DNA from: Entomohabitans teleogrylli
Lineage (GTDB): Bacteria; Pseudomonadota; Gammaproteobacteria; Enterobacterales; Enterobacteriaceae
Assembly: GCF_001484765.1 (NCBI RefSeq)
Contig: NZ_LLXO01000024.1
Span: 28,933-92,932 of the forward strand
Length of the DNA: 64,000 bases
Reading direction: 5' to 3'
A program made the translations under genes and the position numbers. The notes below the pieces were generated by a model. That model made no database searches, had not been told where the DNA came from, and saw only the letters and a list, made by a program, of their open reading frames with translations. The stretch's first letter is position 1. Each line of letters starts with the position of its first letter. This document shows positions 32,005 to 42,687 of the stretch, piece by piece.

Positions 32005-33015
32005 TTACCTTTCGTCCTTGCGGGTACGTCCTAATAGCGTCAATGCTGCCTCGCGCGCATTTTTTCCGCAATATAATACCTGATAAATTTCCTCGGTTAT
32101 TGGCATTTCGACACCGTAACGTGCGGCTAATTCACGTACTTCTTTGGTATTGCGATACCCTTCCACCACCTGACCAATTTTCTGCTGCGCACCGTCCACG
32201 TCCATTCCCTGGCCAAGCATCATGCCAAAACGGCGATTGCGTGACTGGTTATCGGTACAGGTCAGCACCAGATCGCCCAGCCCCGCCATCCCCATAAAGG
32301 TTTGCGGATCGGCGCCCAGCGCGCTGCCCAGACGGGTCATTTCCGCCAGACCGCGGGTAATCAGCGCCGTTCTGGCATTGGCGCCAAAACCGATACCGTC
32401 AGACATGCCCGCGCCGATGGCGATGACATTTTTCACCGCGCCGCCTAACTGCACGCCGATAAAATCCGGATTACTGTATACGCGGAAGCTCTTCCCGCAG
32501 TGCAGCAGTTGCTGGAGGTCATCGGCAAAGACGTCGTCGGTAGACGCCAGCGCAATCGCCGTCGGCAGGCCGGAGGCCAGCTCTTTGGCAAATGTCGGGC
32601 CGGAAATCACCGCCAGCGGAATATCGTCGCCCAGCGCTTCACGAGCGACATCCTGCAATAAACGTCCGGTATCCGCCTCCAGACCCTTGGTCGCCCAGAC
32701 GACCCGGGCATCCGGACGCATCAGCGGCTTAATCTGGCGCAATACTTCGCCAAACACATGGCTGGGTACCACCACCAGAATATTACGACTGGCCGCCAGC
32801 GCAGTCGCCAGATCGCTTTCCAGGCGTAAAGTGTCAGGGAAAGGAACATCAGGAAGAAAAGCGGCGTTACAGCGATCCGCCTGCAGAGTGGCGATATGCT
32901 GCGGATCGTGGCCCCACATCACCACCGTGTGGCCGTTTCTCGCCAGCGTGATAGCGAGAGCGGTGCCGTAAGAGCCGGCACCGATAACAGTCATTGAAGC
33001 ATTAATCGCGTTCAT
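32005..33015 (-). CDS. gpsA: Glycerol-3-phosphate dehydrogenase [NAD(P)+]
   Basis: Reduces dihydroxyacetone phosphate to sn-glycerol-3-phosphate for phospholipid synthesis. It has 336 residues (339 in E. coli, the C-terminal tail being slightly shorter). The Rossmann motif [10 protein letters not shown] is at about 12-21, [10 protein letters not shown] lies mid-protein, and the catalytic Lys is in [17 protein letters not shown]. The start ATG shares one base with the secB stop (TGATG), so secB and gpsA are translationally coupled. cysE follows in the same direction. Confidence 0.97.
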   Translation of the reverse strand: MNAINASMTVIGAGSYGTALAITLARNGHTVVMWGHDPQHIATLQADRCNAAFLPDVPFPDTLRLESDLATALAASRNILVVVPSHVFGEVLRQIKPLMRPDARVVWATKGLEADTGRLLQDVAREALGDDIPLAVISGPTFAKELASGLPTAIALASTDDVFADDLQQLLHCGKSFRVYSNPDFIGVQLGGAVKNVIAIGAGMSDGIGFGANARTALITRGLAEMTRLGSALGADPQTFMGMAGLGDLVLTCTDNQSRNRRFGMMLGQGMDVDGAQQKIGQVVEGYRNTKEVRELAARYGVEMPITEEIYQVLYCGKNAREAALTLLGRTRKDER

Positions 33016-33482
33016 CAGGCATCCTGATGGTCTTGCGCACCTTCGTTAGCCTGCTGCTGCAGATAGTTCATAAACAGCGCGTCGAAGTTAACCGGTGCGA
33101 GGTTCAACTGCGGGAAAGTACCACGGGACACCAGGCTGGTGATGCATTCACGGGCATACGGGAACAGGATGTTCGGGCAGTAAGCGCCCAGGCAATGGGC
33201 CATCTGGGTCCCTTCAATACCGTCGATAGAGAAGATGCCCGCCTGCTGTACTTCGCACAGGAAGCCGGTTTCTTCACCCAGCGTCGCGGTAACGGTCACG
33301 CGCAGCACGACTTCGTATACCCCTTCCGCCAGTTGGCTTGAAGCAGTATCCAGGTCCAGTTTAACTTCCGGCTGCCACTCTTTCTGAAATATCTGCGGCG
33401 CGTTCGGCGCTTCAAAGGAGATATCCTTGGTATAGATGCGCTGAATCTGGAAAGTCATTTCTACGTTGCTTTGTTCTGACAT
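33015..33482 (-). CDS. secB: Protein-export chaperone SecB
   Basis: Cytosolic tetrameric chaperone that holds preproteins unfolded and passes them to SecA. The 155 residues equal E. coli. The core [25 protein letters not shown] is at about 23-47, and [36 protein letters not shown] carries the SecA-contact surface. The helical acidic tail ([13 protein letters not shown]) is typical. It is the middle gene of grxC-secB-gpsA; the stop overlaps the gpsA start by one base. Confidence 0.98.
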   Translation of the reverse strand: MSEQSNVEMTFQIQRIYTKDISFEAPNAPQIFQKEWQPEVKLDLDTASSQLAEGVYEVVLRVTVTATLGEETGFLCEVQQAGIFSIDGIEGTQMAHCLGAYCPNILFPYARECITSLVSRGTFPQLNLAPVNFDALFMNYLQQQANEGAQDHQDA

Positions 33483-33534
33483 GGGTCAACCCTTTAAAGT
33501 AAATAGTCCTTAGTGTTAAAAAGCAGCATGAGCC

Positions 33535-33786
33535 TTAGTGCAGTAGGGGATCCAGCCCCCCACGGGCATCCAGCGCATACAAATCGTCGCAGCCGCCAAT
33601 GTGCTGTTCATCAATAAAAATCTGCGGTACCGTCGTGCGCCCGCTACGGGCGATCATCTCTTCGCGCTTCGCCGCATCGCCGTCAATGGGCAGCTCGGTA
33701 AAAGTGACCCCTTTGCTGCTCAACAGGGCTTTGGCCCGGTGGCAGTATGGGCAAGTTGCTTTGGTATAAATTTCAATCCTGGCCAT
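33535..33786 (-). CDS. grxC: Glutaredoxin 3
   Basis: Glutathione-dependent thiol-disulfide oxidoreductase in the cytosol. It has 83 residues, as in E. coli. The redox-active CPYC is at 12-15, the cis-Pro is in TTVPQIFI, and the glutathione-binding GGCDDL follows near 65. It lies 18 bases downstream of yibN and 52 bases upstream of secB, consistent with a yibN-grxC-secB-gpsA operon. Confidence 0.97.
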   Translation of the reverse strand: MARIEIYTKATCPYCHRAKALLSSKGVTFTELPIDGDAAKREEMIARSGRTTVPQIFIDEQHIGGCDDLYALDARGGLDPLLH

Positions 33787-33804
33787 GACAGTACCTCTGT
33801 ATGT

Positions 33805-34236
33805 TTATTTCCCGCGAATCAGCGGCAGATTTTCCCCGCTCCAGCCGGCGATCCCTTCTTTGAGCAAGTATACGCGTTCAAAACCGGCCTTCATCAGCAG
33901 AGTCGCGGATTCCTGAGACGCCATACCGTTGGCATCCACCACGATGACAGGTTTGGTTTTGTGCTTTTCCAGCTCCCCGAAACTACCGTTTTTGATTTCG
34001 GTCGGCAGCACATTCAGCGAGTGGGTAATATGCCCTCTGCGGAAATCGTCGCGTTGACGCAGATCCACCACAACGGCGTCTTCTTTGTTAATCAGATTAG
34101 TCACTTCACCACGGGTAATCACCTTCACTTTAGAGGTTAGCCCTTTAAAGGTGGTGTACAGCACGGCAATCAACAAGCCGACCCACGCGATACTCAGTAT
34201 GGGGTGGCGACTAACGAATTGCATAATTTCTTGCAT
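33805..34236 (-). CDS. yibN: Rhodanese-domain membrane protein YibN, cysteine-less
   Basis: The 143 residues have one N-terminal membrane span (about 13-31, [20 protein letters not shown]), then a rhodanese-like domain ([14 protein letters not shown] to GWSGENLPL). At the position of the catalytic loop cysteine the sequence reads [12 protein letters not shown], and the whole protein contains no cysteine. It therefore cannot be a persulfide-forming sulfurtransferase and is more likely a binding or scaffold protein. The start at 34234-34236 matches E. coli YibN; 23 upstream codons are rejected. It is the first gene of the grxC-secB-gpsA run and divergent from gpmM. Confidence 0.9.
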   Translation of the reverse strand: MQEIMQFVSRHPILSIAWVGLLIAVLYTTFKGLTSKVKVITRGEVTNLINKEDAVVVDLRQRDDFRRGHITHSLNVLPTEIKNGSFGELEKHKTKPVIVVDANGMASQESATLLMKAGFERVYLLKEGIAGWSGENLPLIRGK

Positions 34237-34482
34237 GGGGGGTAACAACTCCCGACAGATTGAATGAAAAAACCAGGGAAGAAGTATACCTGCGCGCTGT
34301 GCCAATTACAGCCAGTGACGTTGAGGTTATGCATTTTCTGCGTGTTGCCACGAAAAAAATGATCGCAGAACAACAAATCCTGACCGCTGGTCCCCGCTTT
34401 CTTTGATCTTCTGCGGCTATATCCCTTCTGACTCCGTAGTAAAATTACGCAAATTTTTTGTCTTTGACTGGAGATTTCCGCA

Positions 34483-36027
34483 ATGTCGGCTGCTAAAAAA
34501 CCTATGGTACTGGTGATTCTTGATGGCTACGGTTATCGGGAAGACCAACAGGATAACGCTATTTTTTCTGCCAAAACCCCGGTAATGGATAAGCTGTGGG
34601 CCACCCGTCCTCATACCCTGATCGACGCTTCCGGCCTGGAAGTCGGTCTGCCGGATCGTCAGATGGGCAACTCCGAAGTCGGCCACGTCAACCTGGGCGC
34701 CGGGCGCATCGTCTACCAGGATCTGACCCGTCTGGACGTTGAAATCAAAGAGCGTACATTCTTCGCTAACCCGATATTGTGCGGCGCGGTGGACAAAGCG
34801 GTAAAAAGCGCCAAAGCCGTTCACATCATGGGCCTGCTCTCCCCGGGCGGGGTACACAGCCATGAAGATCATATTGCCGCGATGGTAGAACTGGCCGCAG
34901 AACGCGGCGCCGAAAAAATCTACCTGCACGCTTTCCTCGATGGCCGCGATACGCCGCCGCGCAGCGCCGAAGCCTCGCTGGCGCGTTTTGAAACGCAGTT
35001 CGCCGCCCTCGGCAAAGGTCGCGTGGCTTCCATCATCGGTCGTTATTACGCCATGGACCGCGATAATCGCTGGGATCGCGTCGAGCAGGCCTATGATCTG
35101 CTGACCCTCGCCAAAGGCGAATATCAGGCCGATAGCGCCGTAGCTGGCCTGCAGGCAGCCTATGCCCGTGATGAAAACGATGAATTCGTAAAAGCGACCG
35201 TGATCCGCGCCGCCGGTCAGGCCGACGCCGCAATGGAAGACGGCGATGCGCTGATTTTCATGAACTTCCGCGCCGACCGCGCCCGTGAAATCACCCGCGC
35301 CTTTGTTAATGCTGATTTCGACGGCTTCGCCCGTAAGAAAGTGGTAAACATCGATTTCGTCATGCTGACTGAATACGCTGCGGACATCAAAACCGCCTGC
35401 GCTTATCCGCCAGCGTCGCTGACCAATACCTTTGGCGAATGGATGGCGAAACACGATAAGACCCAGTTGCGCATCTCTGAAACCGAGAAATACGCCCATG
35501 TCACCTTCTTCTTCAACGGCGGTGTGGAAGAGTCGTTCCGCGGGGAAGATCGCATTCTGATCAATTCGCCTAAAGTGGCGACCTACGATCTGCAACCGGA
35601 AATGAGCTCCGCCGAATTAACCAGCAAACTGGTTGCGGCAATTAACAGCGGGAAGTACGACACCATCATCTGCAACTACCCGAACGGCGATATGGTCGGT
35701 CACACCGGCGTATTCGACGCCGCAGTGCAGGCCGTGGAAGCGCTGGATCGCTGTATCGACCAGGTGACTCAGGCCGTACTGTCCGTCGGCGGTCAATTGC
35801 TGATCACCGCCGATCATGGCAATGCAGAGCAGATGCGCGATCCGTCTACCGGCCAGGCGCACACCGCGCACACCAACCTGCCGGTTCCGCTCATCTATAT
35901 CGGCAACAAAACCCTTAAAGCAGTGGAAGGCGGTAAGCTTTCCGACATCGCGCCGACGATGCTGACCCTGATGGGCATGGAAATCCCGCAAGAGATGACT
36001 GGTAAGCCGCTGTTCATCGTGGAATAA
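34483..36027 (+). CDS. gpmM: Phosphoglycerate mutase, cofactor-independent
   Basis: Mn-dependent interconversion of 3- and 2-phosphoglycerate in glycolysis and gluconeogenesis. It has 514 residues, as in E. coli. The phosphoserine nucleophile is in [14 protein letters not shown] (about 62), with metal ligands in LVILDGYG near the N-terminus and in ITADHGNAE and [11 protein letters not shown] near the C-terminus. An alkaline-phosphatase-like fold is expected. It is preceded by CTGGAGA and starts the gpmM-envC-yibQ unit, with envC 33 bases downstream. Confidence 0.98.
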   Translation: MSAAKKPMVLVILDGYGYREDQQDNAIFSAKTPVMDKLWATRPHTLIDASGLEVGLPDRQMGNSEVGHVNLGAGRIVYQDLTRLDVEIKERTFFANPILCGAVDKAVKSAKAVHIMGLLSPGGVHSHEDHIAAMVELAAERGAEKIYLHAFLDGRDTPPRSAEASLARFETQFAALGKGRVASIIGRYYAMDRDNRWDRVEQAYDLLTLAKGEYQADSAVAGLQAAYARDENDEFVKATVIRAAGQADAAMEDGDALIFMNFRADRAREITRAFVNADFDGFARKKVVNIDFVMLTEYAADIKTACAYPPASLTNTFGEWMAKHDKTQLRISETEKYAHVTFFFNGGVEESFRGEDRILINSPKVATYDLQPEMSSAELTSKLVAAINSGKYDTIICNYPNGDMVGHTGVFDAAVQAVEALDRCIDQVTQAVLSVGGQLLITADHGNAEQMRDPSTGQAHTAHTNLPVPLIYIGNKTLKAVEGGKLSDIAPTMLTLMGMEIPQEMTGKPLFIVE

Positions 36028-36060
36028 TCCCTCCCCATGAGGGGAAAGGTGATTATTCCA

Positions 36061-37320
36061 ATGATAAAGGCTGCAAAGCCAAAGCAGTTATCTGTCAGAC
36101 CTTTAGTGTACGCCAGCGTCCTGAGCGCTGGCGTATTGCTATATCCGTTTTCCGTCCATGCGGACGATCGCGACCAGCTCAGATCCATTCAGCAGGATAT
36201 TGCCACCCAGGAGCGGGCGGTTCGCCAGCAGCAGCAGCAGCGTGCCGCGCAGCAGGAACAGCTGCGTAAGCAGGAGCAGGCGATCGCCGCCGCCGCCCGC
36301 AAGCTGCGCGAAACCCAGAACACCCTCGCCGAACTCAACCGCCAGATTAGCGCCATGAACGCCTCCATCGCCAGGCTGGAAAAACAGCGCGCTGCCCAGG
36401 AAAAAAATCTGGCGTCGATGCTTGATGCCGCTTTCCGTCAGGGGGAACACTCCGGTATCCAGTTTGTCCTCAATAGCGAAGAGACGGAACGCGGCGAACG
36501 GATGCGCGAATATTTCCGCTACTTCAACGAAGCGCGCCAGCAGGCCATTGCCGAACTGAAGCAGACCCGGGAACAGGTCAGCGCTCAGAAAGCGTCGCTG
36601 GAAGAAAAACAGAGCCAGCAGCAAACCCTGCTCTATGAACAGCGCGCGGAACAGCAAAAGCTGGAAGCTGCGCGCAACGAACGTAAGAAAACCCTCGCCG
36701 GCCTGGAGTCATCGATCAAGAAAGGCCAGCAACAGCTCACTGAGATGCGCCAGAACGAATCTCGCTTGCGCAGTAGTATCGCGCGCGCAGAGGCTGCCGC
36801 GAAAGCCCGCGCCGAACGTGAGGCCCGGGAAGCGGAACAGGTGCGCGCCCGCCAGCAGGAGGCCACCCGCAAGGGTACAACCTATAAACCGACCGAAAGC
36901 GAGCAATCGCTGATGTCGCGTACCGGCGGGCTGGGTTCACCGCGCGGTCAGGCTTACTGGCCAGTGCGCGGCCCGTTACTGCACCGCTATGGCGAACAGC
37001 TCCAGGGGGAGCTACGCTGGAAAGGCATTGTGATCGGCGCCGCTGAAGGCACCGAGGTCAAAGCCATCGCCGACGGGCGGGTGATTCTCGCCGACTGGCT
37101 GCAGGGCTACGGACTGGTGGTGGTGGTGGAGCATGGTAAAGGCGATATGAGCCTGTATGGCTATAATCAGAGCGCCCTGGTGAATACCGGAACCCAGGTG
37201 CGCGCCGGCCAGCCTATCGCGCTGGTGGGCAGTAGCGGCGGTCAGGGCAGACCGGCGCTCTATTTCGAGATTCGTCGCCAGGGTCAGGCAGTCAATCCAC
37301 AACCGTGGTTGGGAAGATAA
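36061..37320 (+). CDS. envC: Amidase activator EnvC
   Basis: Periplasmic divisome factor that activates the amidases AmiA and AmiB and is itself gated by FtsEX. The 419 residues open with a signal peptide ending SVHA-D near residue 34. A long Gln/Glu/Arg-rich coiled coil runs to about 270, then a LytM (M23) domain occupies about 290-419. The LytM metal ligands are absent (SLYGY where catalytic enzymes have HxH), so it is a non-catalytic activator. The ATG at 36061 (MIKAAKPKQL) fits E. coli; a start eight codons earlier lacks an RBS. Confidence 0.96.
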   Translation: MIKAAKPKQLSVRPLVYASVLSAGVLLYPFSVHADDRDQLRSIQQDIATQERAVRQQQQQRAAQQEQLRKQEQAIAAAARKLRETQNTLAELNRQISAMNASIARLEKQRAAQEKNLASMLDAAFRQGEHSGIQFVLNSEETERGERMREYFRYFNEARQQAIAELKQTREQVSAQKASLEEKQSQQQTLLYEQRAEQQKLEAARNERKKTLAGLESSIKKGQQQLTEMRQNESRLRSSIARAEAAAKARAEREAREAEQVRARQQEATRKGTTYKPTESEQSLMSRTGGLGSPRGQAYWPVRGPLLHRYGEQLQGELRWKGIVIGAAEGTEVKAIADGRVILADWLQGYGLVVVVEHGKGDMSLYGYNQSALVNTGTQVRAGQPIALVGSSGGQGRPALYFEIRRQGQAVNPQPWLGR

Positions 37321-37323
37321 GTT

Positions 37324-38277
37324 TTGTTGCAATTTCGTCGCATTATCCTCTCCGGCGTCAGCGCTCTGACGCTGGCGCTTCCGGCATTTGCCGGCAAACT
37401 GGCTATTGTCATTGATGACTTTGGCTACCGTCCACAGACCGAAAACCAGGTAATCGCTCTGCCGCAGGCTGTCTCAGTGGCGGTGCTGCCGAATGCGCCC
37501 CACGCCCGGGAAATGGCCACCAAAGCCCACAATGCCGGCCATGAAGTGTTGATTCATCTGCCCATGGCGCCGCTCAGTAAGCAGCCGCTGGAAAAAGATA
37601 CGCTGCGCCCGGAGATGAGCAGCGCGGAAATCGAGCGCATAATTCGCGACGCCGTCAATAAAGTGCCCAATGCCGTCGGCATGAATAACCACATGGGCAG
37701 CGCGATGACGTCCAGCCTGTTTGGTATGCAGAAAGTGATGCAGGTTCTGGATCACTACAATCTCTACTTCCTTGACAGTATGACCATCGGTAACAGTCAG
37801 TCGCTGCGCGCCGCCAGCGGTACCAGCGTCAAAGTTATCAAGCGCAAAGTGTTCCTTGACGACACCCAGAATGAAGCCGACATTCGCTATCAGTTTAACC
37901 GTGCGATCGCCCTGGCGCGGCGCAACGGTTCCGCTATCGCCATCGGCCATCCTCACCCGGCTACTGTACGGGTCCTACAGCAAATGGTATACAACCTGCC
38001 GCCGGACATCACCCTGGTGCGCCCGAGCAGCCTGCTGAACGAGCCTCAGGTGGATACCTCCACGCCGGGCCAGACCGCGCCAACGGCGCCCGGTAAACCA
38101 GCGACCGCGCCGCGCAACCCGTTTCGCGGCGTGAAAGTATGCCGCCCTGAACAGCCGCTGCAGCCGGTGTACGCCTCGCGTTTCTTTGAGACCGTTGGCG
38201 AAAGTATTGCCCGGAGTAATCTGGTGAACTATTTTCGCAACCAGTGGCAGGGCTGGGAGCAGAGCCGTAAATCATAA
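37324..38277 (+). CDS. yibQ: Divergent polysaccharide deacetylase family protein YibQ
   Basis: Exported protein of unknown substrate. The 317 residues start MLQFRRIILSGVSALTLALPAFA-GK, a signal peptide, so the enzyme is periplasmic. The deacetylase-like barrel shows VIDDFGYRP, LIHLPMAP, GMNNHMGSAMT and IGHPHPATV, which keep Asp and His residues typical of the family's metal site. A Pro/Thr-rich linker (about 243-265) precedes the C-terminal segment. The TTG start 3 bases after the envC stop suggests coupling; a second TTG follows directly. The gene follows envC as in E. coli. Confidence 0.88.
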   Translation: MLQFRRIILSGVSALTLALPAFAGKLAIVIDDFGYRPQTENQVIALPQAVSVAVLPNAPHAREMATKAHNAGHEVLIHLPMAPLSKQPLEKDTLRPEMSSAEIERIIRDAVNKVPNAVGMNNHMGSAMTSSLFGMQKVMQVLDHYNLYFLDSMTIGNSQSLRAASGTSVKVIKRKVFLDDTQNEADIRYQFNRAIALARRNGSAIAIGHPHPATVRVLQQMVYNLPPDITLVRPSSLLNEPQVDTSTPGQTAPTAPGKPATAPRNPFRGVKVCRPEQPLQPVYASRFFETVGESIARSNLVNYFRNQWQGWEQSRKS

Positions 38278-38281
38278 ACAG

Positions 38282-38304
38282 ACAGGGCCGGATATCCGGC
38301 CCTG
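38282..38304. terminator. Palindromic hairpin between yibQ and the convergent glycosyltransferase gene
   Basis: CAGGGCCGGAT and its exact reverse complement ATCCGGCCCTG form a 22-base perfect palindrome in the 30-bp gap. It probably terminates both converging genes, although T tracts are poor. Confidence 0.65.
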
Positions 38305-38307
38305 GGT

Positions 38308-39117
38308 TCATTTGTTTAACTTTAGCGTGCGCTTTTGTTCGGAAAGGCCGACGGGGGATTTCTCAGGTTTACCGTGCTGATACCAGGACTTAAAATATTT
38401 CAGAAAGCTATATAGTGTCGCATACAGGCCGGTAACCGCCCCGACTTTCCCCTGCCGCCAGGCTCCGCTGAACAGATACCATTTAAAAAAAGCCCCGATA
38501 GCGCTGATAATACCGCGCGCCAGCGATGGCCGAATATTCTTATATTTCACCACCCGGGTCGTGTAACCGTTCAGCTTATTAAAGACTTCATGAAGTGAAT
38601 AGAACGTATCATGGCGGACAAAACCCGGGATACGCTCCGATGGGCCATCAGTATCCACCTCGTCATCCACCGGCCGATCATTAAAACGGGCATACTGGCG
38701 ATTAAACAAACGCACCGGGAAATCCGGCGATGATACCGGGTAGATGGTGCGCACCTGCTGCCCCAGCACAAACCAGTATCGGGGAATACGCCAGTTACGG
38801 TTTGGCTCAGGTTCCTCACCCGCTTTCAGGGCCAGGATATAATCCACCACCTGTTGATCGATAATCTCATCGCTGTCCATACACAGTACCCAGTCATTGC
38901 TGGCCAGGCTGATGGCATAATTCATCTGCTGGCCGTGCATGGCATATTCATGGGAGTGCGGCGTAAGACCAAATTGCTGGCAAATGGACAACGTACTGTC
39001 ACTGCTGCCGGAATCCACCACAATGAACTCATCAGCAATATTCATTAACGGTTTCAATACATCACGCAGCAATCTTTCAGAATTGTAGGTTAACAAACAA
39101 ACCGAAAGTTTAAACAT
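38308..39117 (-). CDS. Family-2 glycosyltransferase, WaaE/KdtX-like
   Basis: A 269-residue GT-A transferase, probably acting on LPS or another surface glycan. The nucleotide-sugar fold is clear: SVCLLTYNSERLL, the first acidic motif VVDSGSSDST, and the DxD-type CMDSDEIID near residue 87. FPVRLFNRQYARFND and a C-terminal amphipathic, basic segment follow, as in WaaE-type enzymes. It occupies the place of E. coli yibD (waaH) between yibQ and tdh but resembles the window's own WaaE more than YibD. It is monocistronic with its own upstream region. The sugar and acceptor are unknown. Confidence 0.75.
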   Translation of the reverse strand: MFKLSVCLLTYNSERLLRDVLKPLMNIADEFIVVDSGSSDSTLSICQQFGLTPHSHEYAMHGQQMNYAISLASNDWVLCMDSDEIIDQQVVDYILALKAGEEPEPNRNWRIPRYWFVLGQQVRTIYPVSSPDFPVRLFNRQYARFNDRPVDDEVDTDGPSERIPGFVRHDTFYSLHEVFNKLNGYTTRVVKYKNIRPSLARGIISAIGAFFKWYLFSGAWRQGKVGAVTGLYATLYSFLKYFKSWYQHGKPEKSPVGLSEQKRTLKLNK

Positions 39118-39226
39118 ATTTAACAGAGAATTAGCCAGACATGGAGATACTATATATGAGGATTACCATCTGAGGCGTGATGAATCGCGTGTTACAGAAT
39201 AATAATAACTAAAGTATGATGCGTTT

Positions 39227-39259
39227 CAGATAAAAGCGTCATGGCGACGCTTTTATCTG
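39227..39259. terminator. Bidirectional terminator downstream of tdh
   Basis: CAGATAAAAGCGTC (39227-39240) and GACGCTTTTATCTG (39246-39259) form a 14-bp perfect stem with a 5-base loop, with A and T runs inside the arms. It ends kbl-tdh and lies upstream of the glycosyltransferase gene. Confidence 0.85.
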
Positions 39260-39277
39260 TATTTATTATTCCGAAAA

Positions 39278-40303
39278 TCAATCCCAGCTTAATATCACTT
39301 TACCGGACTGGCCGGAGCGCATAGCGTCAAAACCTTGCTGGAAATCATCCACGCTGAAACGGTGCGTGATAATCGGAGTCAGATCCAGACCAGACTGAAT
39401 CAGCGCCGCCATCTTATACCAGGTTTCGAACATCTCCCGGCCATAAATCCCTTTAATAAACAGCCCCTTAAATATGACCTTATTCCAGTCTATCGCCATA
39501 TCGGAAGGGGGAATGCCCAGCATGGCAATCCGTCCGCCATGGTTCATGGCATCCAGCATCGCGCGAAAGGCCGGCGGCGCGCCGGACATCTCCAGCCCGA
39601 CATCAAAGCCTTCGGTCATCCCCAGCTCAGCCATCACCTCCGTAAGCGTCTGCTGACTGACGTTAACCGCCCGCGTTACGCCCATCTCTCTGGCCAGCGC
39701 CAGACGGTAGTCGTTGACGTCGGTAATTACCACATTACGGGCGCCGACATGCTTCGCAACCGCAGCCGCCATAATGCCGATCGGCCCGGCGCCGGAGACC
39801 AGCACGTCCTCCCCCACCAGATCAAACGACAGTGCGGTATGTACCGCATTGCCGAACGGGTCAAAGATGGAGGCCAGATCGTCAGTGATATTGTCGGGGA
39901 TTTTAAAAGCGTTAAATGCCGGAATCACCAGATACTCGGCAAAACAGCCGGGCCGGTTGACCCCAACCCCAATGGTGTTGCGGCACAGATGGGTACGCCC
40001 GGCGCGGCAGTTGCGACAGTGACCGCAGGTTATGTGTCCCTCGCCGGAAACGCGATCGCCGACGCTGAAGCCTTTAACTTCCTGGCCCATACCCACCACT
40101 TCACCCACATATTCGTGGCCCACCACCATCGGCACGGGGATCGTCTTTTGCGACCACTGATCCCAGTTATAAATATGCACATCAGTGCCGCAGATAGCGG
40201 TTTTTCGGATTTTAATCAGCAGATCGTTATGACCGACTTCCGGCTCCGGTACCTCGGTCATCCAGATGCCTTCTTCGGCTTTCAGCTTCGCTAATGCTTT
40301 CAT
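39278..40303 (-). CDS. tdh: L-threonine 3-dehydrogenase
   Basis: Zinc alcohol dehydrogenase family enzyme oxidising threonine to 2-amino-3-ketobutyrate with NAD+. It has 341 residues, as in E. coli. The catalytic zinc Cys38 is in [11 protein letters not shown], with GHEYVGEV next. The structural-zinc cluster [15 protein letters not shown] is near 93-107, and the NAD site is [15 protein letters not shown]. It is the second gene of the kbl-tdh operon, 9 bases after kbl. Lrp and leucine control is known in E. coli. Confidence 0.98.
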   Translation of the reverse strand: MKALAKLKAEEGIWMTEVPEPEVGHNDLLIKIRKTAICGTDVHIYNWDQWSQKTIPVPMVVGHEYVGEVVGMGQEVKGFSVGDRVSGEGHITCGHCRNCRAGRTHLCRNTIGVGVNRPGCFAEYLVIPAFNAFKIPDNITDDLASIFDPFGNAVHTALSFDLVGEDVLVSGAGPIGIMAAAVAKHVGARNVVITDVNDYRLALAREMGVTRAVNVSQQTLTEVMAELGMTEGFDVGLEMSGAPPAFRAMLDAMNHGGRIAMLGIPPSDMAIDWNKVIFKGLFIKGIYGREMFETWYKMAALIQSGLDLTPIITHRFSVDDFQQGFDAMRSGQSGKVILSWD

Positions 40304-40312
40304 CGTCTATCC

Positions 40313-41509
40313 TCAGGCAATCACGCCCAGCTGTTTACCGATACGGATAAATGCCGCAACGGCGCACTCAATTTGTTCCGGGGTATGCGCCGCCGACATT
40401 TGGGTACGGATACGCGCCTGCCCTTTCGGCACCACCGGATAGAAGAACCCGGTGACATAAATACCCTCTTTTTGCAGCTCGCGGGCAAAGTTCTGCGCCA
40501 CCACCGCATCCCCCAGCATCACCGGGATAATAGCGTGATTGGCCCCGGCGAGCGTGAAGCCGGCCGCGCTCATTTTCTCCCGGAACAGGCGGGCATTGGC
40601 CCACAACCGGTCGCGCAGCTCGTCGCCGGACGCCAGCATCTCCAGTACCTTAAGGGATGCGGCGACAATCGCCGGCGCCAGCGAGTTCGAAAACAGATAC
40701 GGGCGGGAACGCTGGCGCAACCACTCCACCACCTCTTTACGACCCGCCGTATAGCCGCCGGAAGCGCCGCCCAGCGCCTTGCCCAGGGTACCGGTGATAA
40801 TATCCACCCGATCCATCACATCGCAGTACTCGTGGGTACCGCGCCCATGCGCGCCGACAAACCCCACCGCGTGGGAGTCATCGACCATCACCAACGCACC
40901 ATATTTGTCCGCCAGGTCGCATACTCCCTGCAGATTGGCAATCACTCCATCCATTGAGAACACGCCGTCGGTGGCGATCAGGACATGACGGGCGCCGGCA
41001 TCGCGCGCCTCTTTGAGGCGCGCTTCCAACTGCTGCATATCATTGTTGGCGTAACGATAACGCTGCGCTTTGCACAGACGCACGCCATCGATAATCGAGG
41101 CGTGATTGAGGGCATCGGAGATAATGGCGTCCTCCGGCCCGAGCAGGGTTTCAAACAGCCCGCCGTTGGCGTCAAAGCAGGAAGAGTAGAGAATCGCGTC
41201 TTCCATACCAAGGAACTCCGCCAGTGCGTTCTCCAGCTGTTTATGACTGTCCTGGGTGCCGCAAATAAAACGCACCGATGCCATCCCGAAACCGTGGGAA
41301 TCCATACCGCTTTTAGCCGCCTCAATCAGCACCGGGTGATTCGCCAGGCCAAGGTAATTGTTGGCACAGAAATTAATCACATGACTACCGCCGGCGACGG
41401 TAATATCCGCCTGCTGAGCGGACGTGATAATACGCTCTTCCTTAAACAACCCTTCCGCCCTGGCGGTTTCCAGCTGAGCGTTTAACTGTTGGTAAAAATC
41501 CCCTCGCAT
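40313..41509 (-). CDS. kbl: 2-amino-3-ketobutyrate CoA ligase (glycine C-acetyltransferase)
   Basis: PLP enzyme of the alpha-oxoamine synthase family cleaving aminoketobutyrate with CoA to glycine and acetyl-CoA. It has 398 residues, as in E. coli. The PLP lysine is in [14 protein letters not shown]. The cofactor-stacking region [13 protein letters not shown] is near residue 46, and [12 protein letters not shown] carries the PLP-pyridine Asp. It is the first gene of the kbl-tdh operon and divergent from hldD across 231 bases. Confidence 0.98.
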   Translation of the reverse strand: MRGDFYQQLNAQLETARAEGLFKEERIITSAQQADITVAGGSHVINFCANNYLGLANHPVLIEAAKSGMDSHGFGMASVRFICGTQDSHKQLENALAEFLGMEDAILYSSCFDANGGLFETLLGPEDAIISDALNHASIIDGVRLCKAQRYRYANNDMQQLEARLKEARDAGARHVLIATDGVFSMDGVIANLQGVCDLADKYGALVMVDDSHAVGFVGAHGRGTHEYCDVMDRVDIITGTLGKALGGASGGYTAGRKEVVEWLRQRSRPYLFSNSLAPAIVAASLKVLEMLASGDELRDRLWANARLFREKMSAAGFTLAGANHAIIPVMLGDAVVAQNFARELQKEGIYVTGFFYPVVPKGQARIRTQMSAAHTPEQIECAVAAFIRIGKQLGVIA

Positions 41510-41740
41510 TGCAATTCTCCAGGCATGGCAAATTTCCGCACATATTACCTGAGGCTAGCGGAGCAGACGAGATGACGCTTCATGGTTTATAAATTTTGTA
41601 GCATAAATCACGCGCCGACGGCGGGATTCTGACCGCCACGGCCAGTCGATGGCTGTAGGCGCATCGATGTGATGTTATGATAATAAATATCAGTGTCCGG
41701 ATACGGTTCCGGCACGCCACATTTTTGAAGGTTAACGCTT

Positions 41741-42673
41741 ATGATCATTGTCACCGGTGGTGCCGGTTTTATCGGCAGCAATATTGTCAAAGCCCTGAAC
41801 GACATCGGTTATACCGATATCCTGGTGGTGGATAACCTGAAAGACGGAACCAAATTCGTCAATCTGGTGGATCTGCACATCGCGGACTACATGGACAAAG
41901 AAGATTTCCTAATCCAGATAATGTCCGGCGAAGAGTTTGGGGAAATTGAAGCCGTATTCCACGAAGGCGCCTGCTCCTCCACCACCGAGTGGGATGGCAA
42001 GTACATGATGGATAACAACTATCAGTACTCCAAAGAGCTATTGCACTACTGCCTGGAGCGGGAAATTCCGTTCCTGTACGCCTCTTCGGCAGCCACCTAC
42101 GGCGGGCGTACCTCCGACTTTATCGAATCCCGCGAGTATGAAAAACCGCTCAACGTCTACGGTTACTCCAAATTTCTGTTTGACGAGTACGTACGGCAGA
42201 TCCTGCCGGAAGCCAACTCGCCGATCGTCGGCTTCCGCTACTTTAACGTATACGGACCCCGTGAAGGCCACAAGGGCAGCATGGCCAGCGTCGCTTTCCA
42301 CCTCAACACCCAGTTGAACAACGGTGAAAGCCCGAAACTGTTCCAGGGCAGCGAAAACTTTAAGCGTGATTTCATCTACGTCGGCGACGTCGCGGCTGTA
42401 AACCTGTGGTTCTGGCAAAACGGCATCTCCGGGATTTTCAACTGCGGCACCGGGCGCGCCGAATCCTTCCAGGCCGTGGCGGATGCCGCGCTCGCCTGGC
42501 ATAAGCAGGGCAACATTGAGTACATCCCGTTCCCGGACAAGCTGAAAGGCCGCTATCAGGCGTTTACCCAGGCCGATCTGACTAATCTGCGCGCGGCAGG
42601 CTATGACAAACCGTTCAAAACCGTCGCTGAAGGGGTAGCGGAGTATATGGCCTGGTTGAATCGCGACGCATAA
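41741..42673 (+). CDS. hldD: ADP-L-glycero-D-manno-heptose-6-epimerase
   Basis: Extended short-chain dehydrogenase converting ADP-D,D-heptose to ADP-L,D-heptose, the donor for the LPS inner core. It has 310 residues, as in E. coli. The NADP-binding [14 protein letters not shown] is at 7-20, and the active-site SSAATYGG and [12 protein letters not shown] (Tyr-x-x-x-Lys) follow. [18 protein letters not shown] substrate region is present (FRYFNVYGP). waaF starts 14 bases later, so it heads hldD-waaF-waaC. Confidence 0.98.
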   Translation: MIIVTGGAGFIGSNIVKALNDIGYTDILVVDNLKDGTKFVNLVDLHIADYMDKEDFLIQIMSGEEFGEIEAVFHEGACSSTTEWDGKYMMDNNYQYSKELLHYCLEREIPFLYASSAATYGGRTSDFIESREYEKPLNVYGYSKFLFDEYVRQILPEANSPIVGFRYFNVYGPREGHKGSMASVAFHLNTQLNNGESPKLFQGSENFKRDFIYVGDVAAVNLWFWQNGISGIFNCGTGRAESFQAVADAALAWHKQGNIEYIPFPDKLKGRYQAFTQADLTNLRAAGYDKPFKTVAEGVAEYMAWLNRDA

Positions 42674-42687
42674 TCGGGTCTGAACGC

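Noticed and set aside
34417..35595. 392-codon minus-strand frame opposite gpmM
   Set aside because: Shadow of gpmM; it covers the gpmM promoter and start and has no recognisable fold.
41606..41645. GC-rich inverted stretch GGCGGG-N7-CCGCC before hldD
   Set aside because: Short imperfect hairpin without T tract or known operator match.
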